A stretch of 64,000 bases of DNA from Rhodospirillaceae bacterium (GTDB taxonomy: Bacteria; Pseudomonadota; Alphaproteobacteria; Rhodospirillales; Rhodospirillaceae). Below, piece after piece: positions 63,493-64,000 of the stretch. Made by a program: the position numbers and the translations under genes. Each line of letters begins with the position of its first letter. Position 1 is the first letter of the stretch. Under the pieces are notes generated by a model. It worked only from the letters and a program-made list of their open reading frames with translations, searched no databases and was not told where the DNA came from. The stretch spans positions 1 through 64,000 of the forward strand of contig CANJSF010000009.1 in the NCBI GenBank assembly GCA_947476925.1. Direction: 5' to 3'.

Positions 63493-64000
63493 GTGAGCCC
63501 CAAGGTTATTGTTTTCGGCAATGAGAAAGGCGGCACCGGCAAGTCAACGCTGGCCATGCATTTGGCCGTGGCTTTGATGGTGCGCGGTCTGAAGGTCGCC
63601 ACATTTGATCTCGATGCCGGTCAGGGCACGATGTCGCGCTACGTGGCCAATCGTGCCGCCTACGCCCAACGCACGGGCAAAAAAATTCCGCAGTCAGTAC
63701 ACACAGCGATTTTGCCCGCTGATTTTCAAGACGCGGGCGAGGCGGAGCTAAGCAAAGCGTTGGGTAATTGCGGGGCATGCGATGCAGTGATTATTGACAC
63801 GCCCGGTCATGATTCTGCGTTGTCGCTGGCAGGGCATTCGTATGCCGATATTATTGTAACTCCGTTGAACGATAGCTTGATTGATCTTGATGTCTTGGCC
63901 GACATCGACCCCATCAAAAAAATCATTGCGCGTCCTAGCCGTTTTTCCGAGCGCGCCTGGAAAGCCAAACAATTAAGGGCCCGCCGCGACGGCGGCCGGG
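63493..64000 (+). CDS. mipZ: Division-plane positioning ATPase MipZ (3' end beyond window)
   Basis: Partial; 169 codons from a GTG at 63493 run off the window. ParA/MinD-type ATPase that in Caulobacter forms polar gradients inhibiting FtsZ. The deviant Walker A NEKGGTGKST lies at 10-19 with signature Lys12, then FDLDAGQGTMSRY, IIDTPGHDSAL and VTPLNDSLIDLDVLADIDP, which match MipZ rather than ParA. WKAKQLRARRDGG near the cut end is also MipZ-like. Divergent from lhgO. Confidence 0.92.
   Translation, partial: MSPKVIVFGNEKGGTGKSTLAMHLAVALMVRGLKVATFDLDAGQGTMSRYVANRAAYAQRTGKKIPQSVHTAILPADFQDAGEAELSKALGNCGACDAVIIDTPGHDSALSLAGHSYADIIVTPLNDSLIDLDVLADIDPIKKIIARPSRFSERAWKAKQLRARRDGGR

Overview
The window is about 64 kb of an alphaproteobacterial chromosome of moderately high GC. 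The evidence is the gene order (rlmB and tRNAs, secE-nusG-rplKAJL-rpoBC, str, S10/spc with adk after secY, rpsM-rpsK-rpoA-rplQ), an ATP12-type F1 assembly chaperone, a MipZ division-site ATPase, an LhgO-type oxidase, and several TonB-dependent receptors. I cannot place it confidently below class level. I see no insertion sequence, prophage, CRISPR array or rRNA gene.

Region by region: (1) 1-4.6 kb: a partial tRNA-Thr and a TonB-dependent receptor on the minus strand, the 2'-O-methyltransferase RlmB, then tRNA-Tyr, tRNA-Gly and tRNA-Trp. (2) 4.7-35.7 kb: an almost unbroken transcription and translation superregion, secE to rplQ, with 2 RNA polymerase operons, elongation factors G and Tu, the complete S10/spc ribosomal protein set, SecY, adenylate kinase and the alpha operon. 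Control signals are visible: a long rplJ leader, hairpins between rplL and rpoB, a terminator after rpoC, a sigma70-type promoter plus an attenuator-like terminator before rpsL, a consensus-like promoter before rpsM, and a terminator after rplQ. (3) 35.8-37.3 kb: two adjacent paralogous multi-pass membrane proteins of a family I do not recognise. (4) 37.4-44.5 kb: HtrA-type protease, RarA, pseudouridine synthase, HAD phosphatase, AsmA-like protein and ATP12, mostly overlapping or tightly spaced.

(5) 44.5-51 kb, minus strand: a possible small basic ORF, YciB, and two tandem TonB-dependent receptors that share signal peptides, terminators and upstream motifs. (6) 51.2-55.1 kb: propionyl-CoA carboxylase subunits and an acylphosphatase. 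(7) 55.1-64 kb: an rRNA methyltransferase-like protein, a DUF1838 Tat-type protein, LipB, tRNA-Leu, small membrane and VOC proteins, an MgtE magnesium transporter, an Hpt-like protein lacking the phospho-histidine, an exported GH114/TM1410-like protein whose two halves appear circularly permuted, an L-2-hydroxyglutarate oxidase-like flavoprotein, and the start of mipZ.

Most of the window is ordinary housekeeping DNA. The parts that best reward a second look are the permuted GH114-like protein, the tandem 7-TM paralogs, the receptor pair with its shared cis elements and conserved CxxC motif, the His-less Hpt-like protein, and the RNA elements in the rpsL and rpoB leaders.
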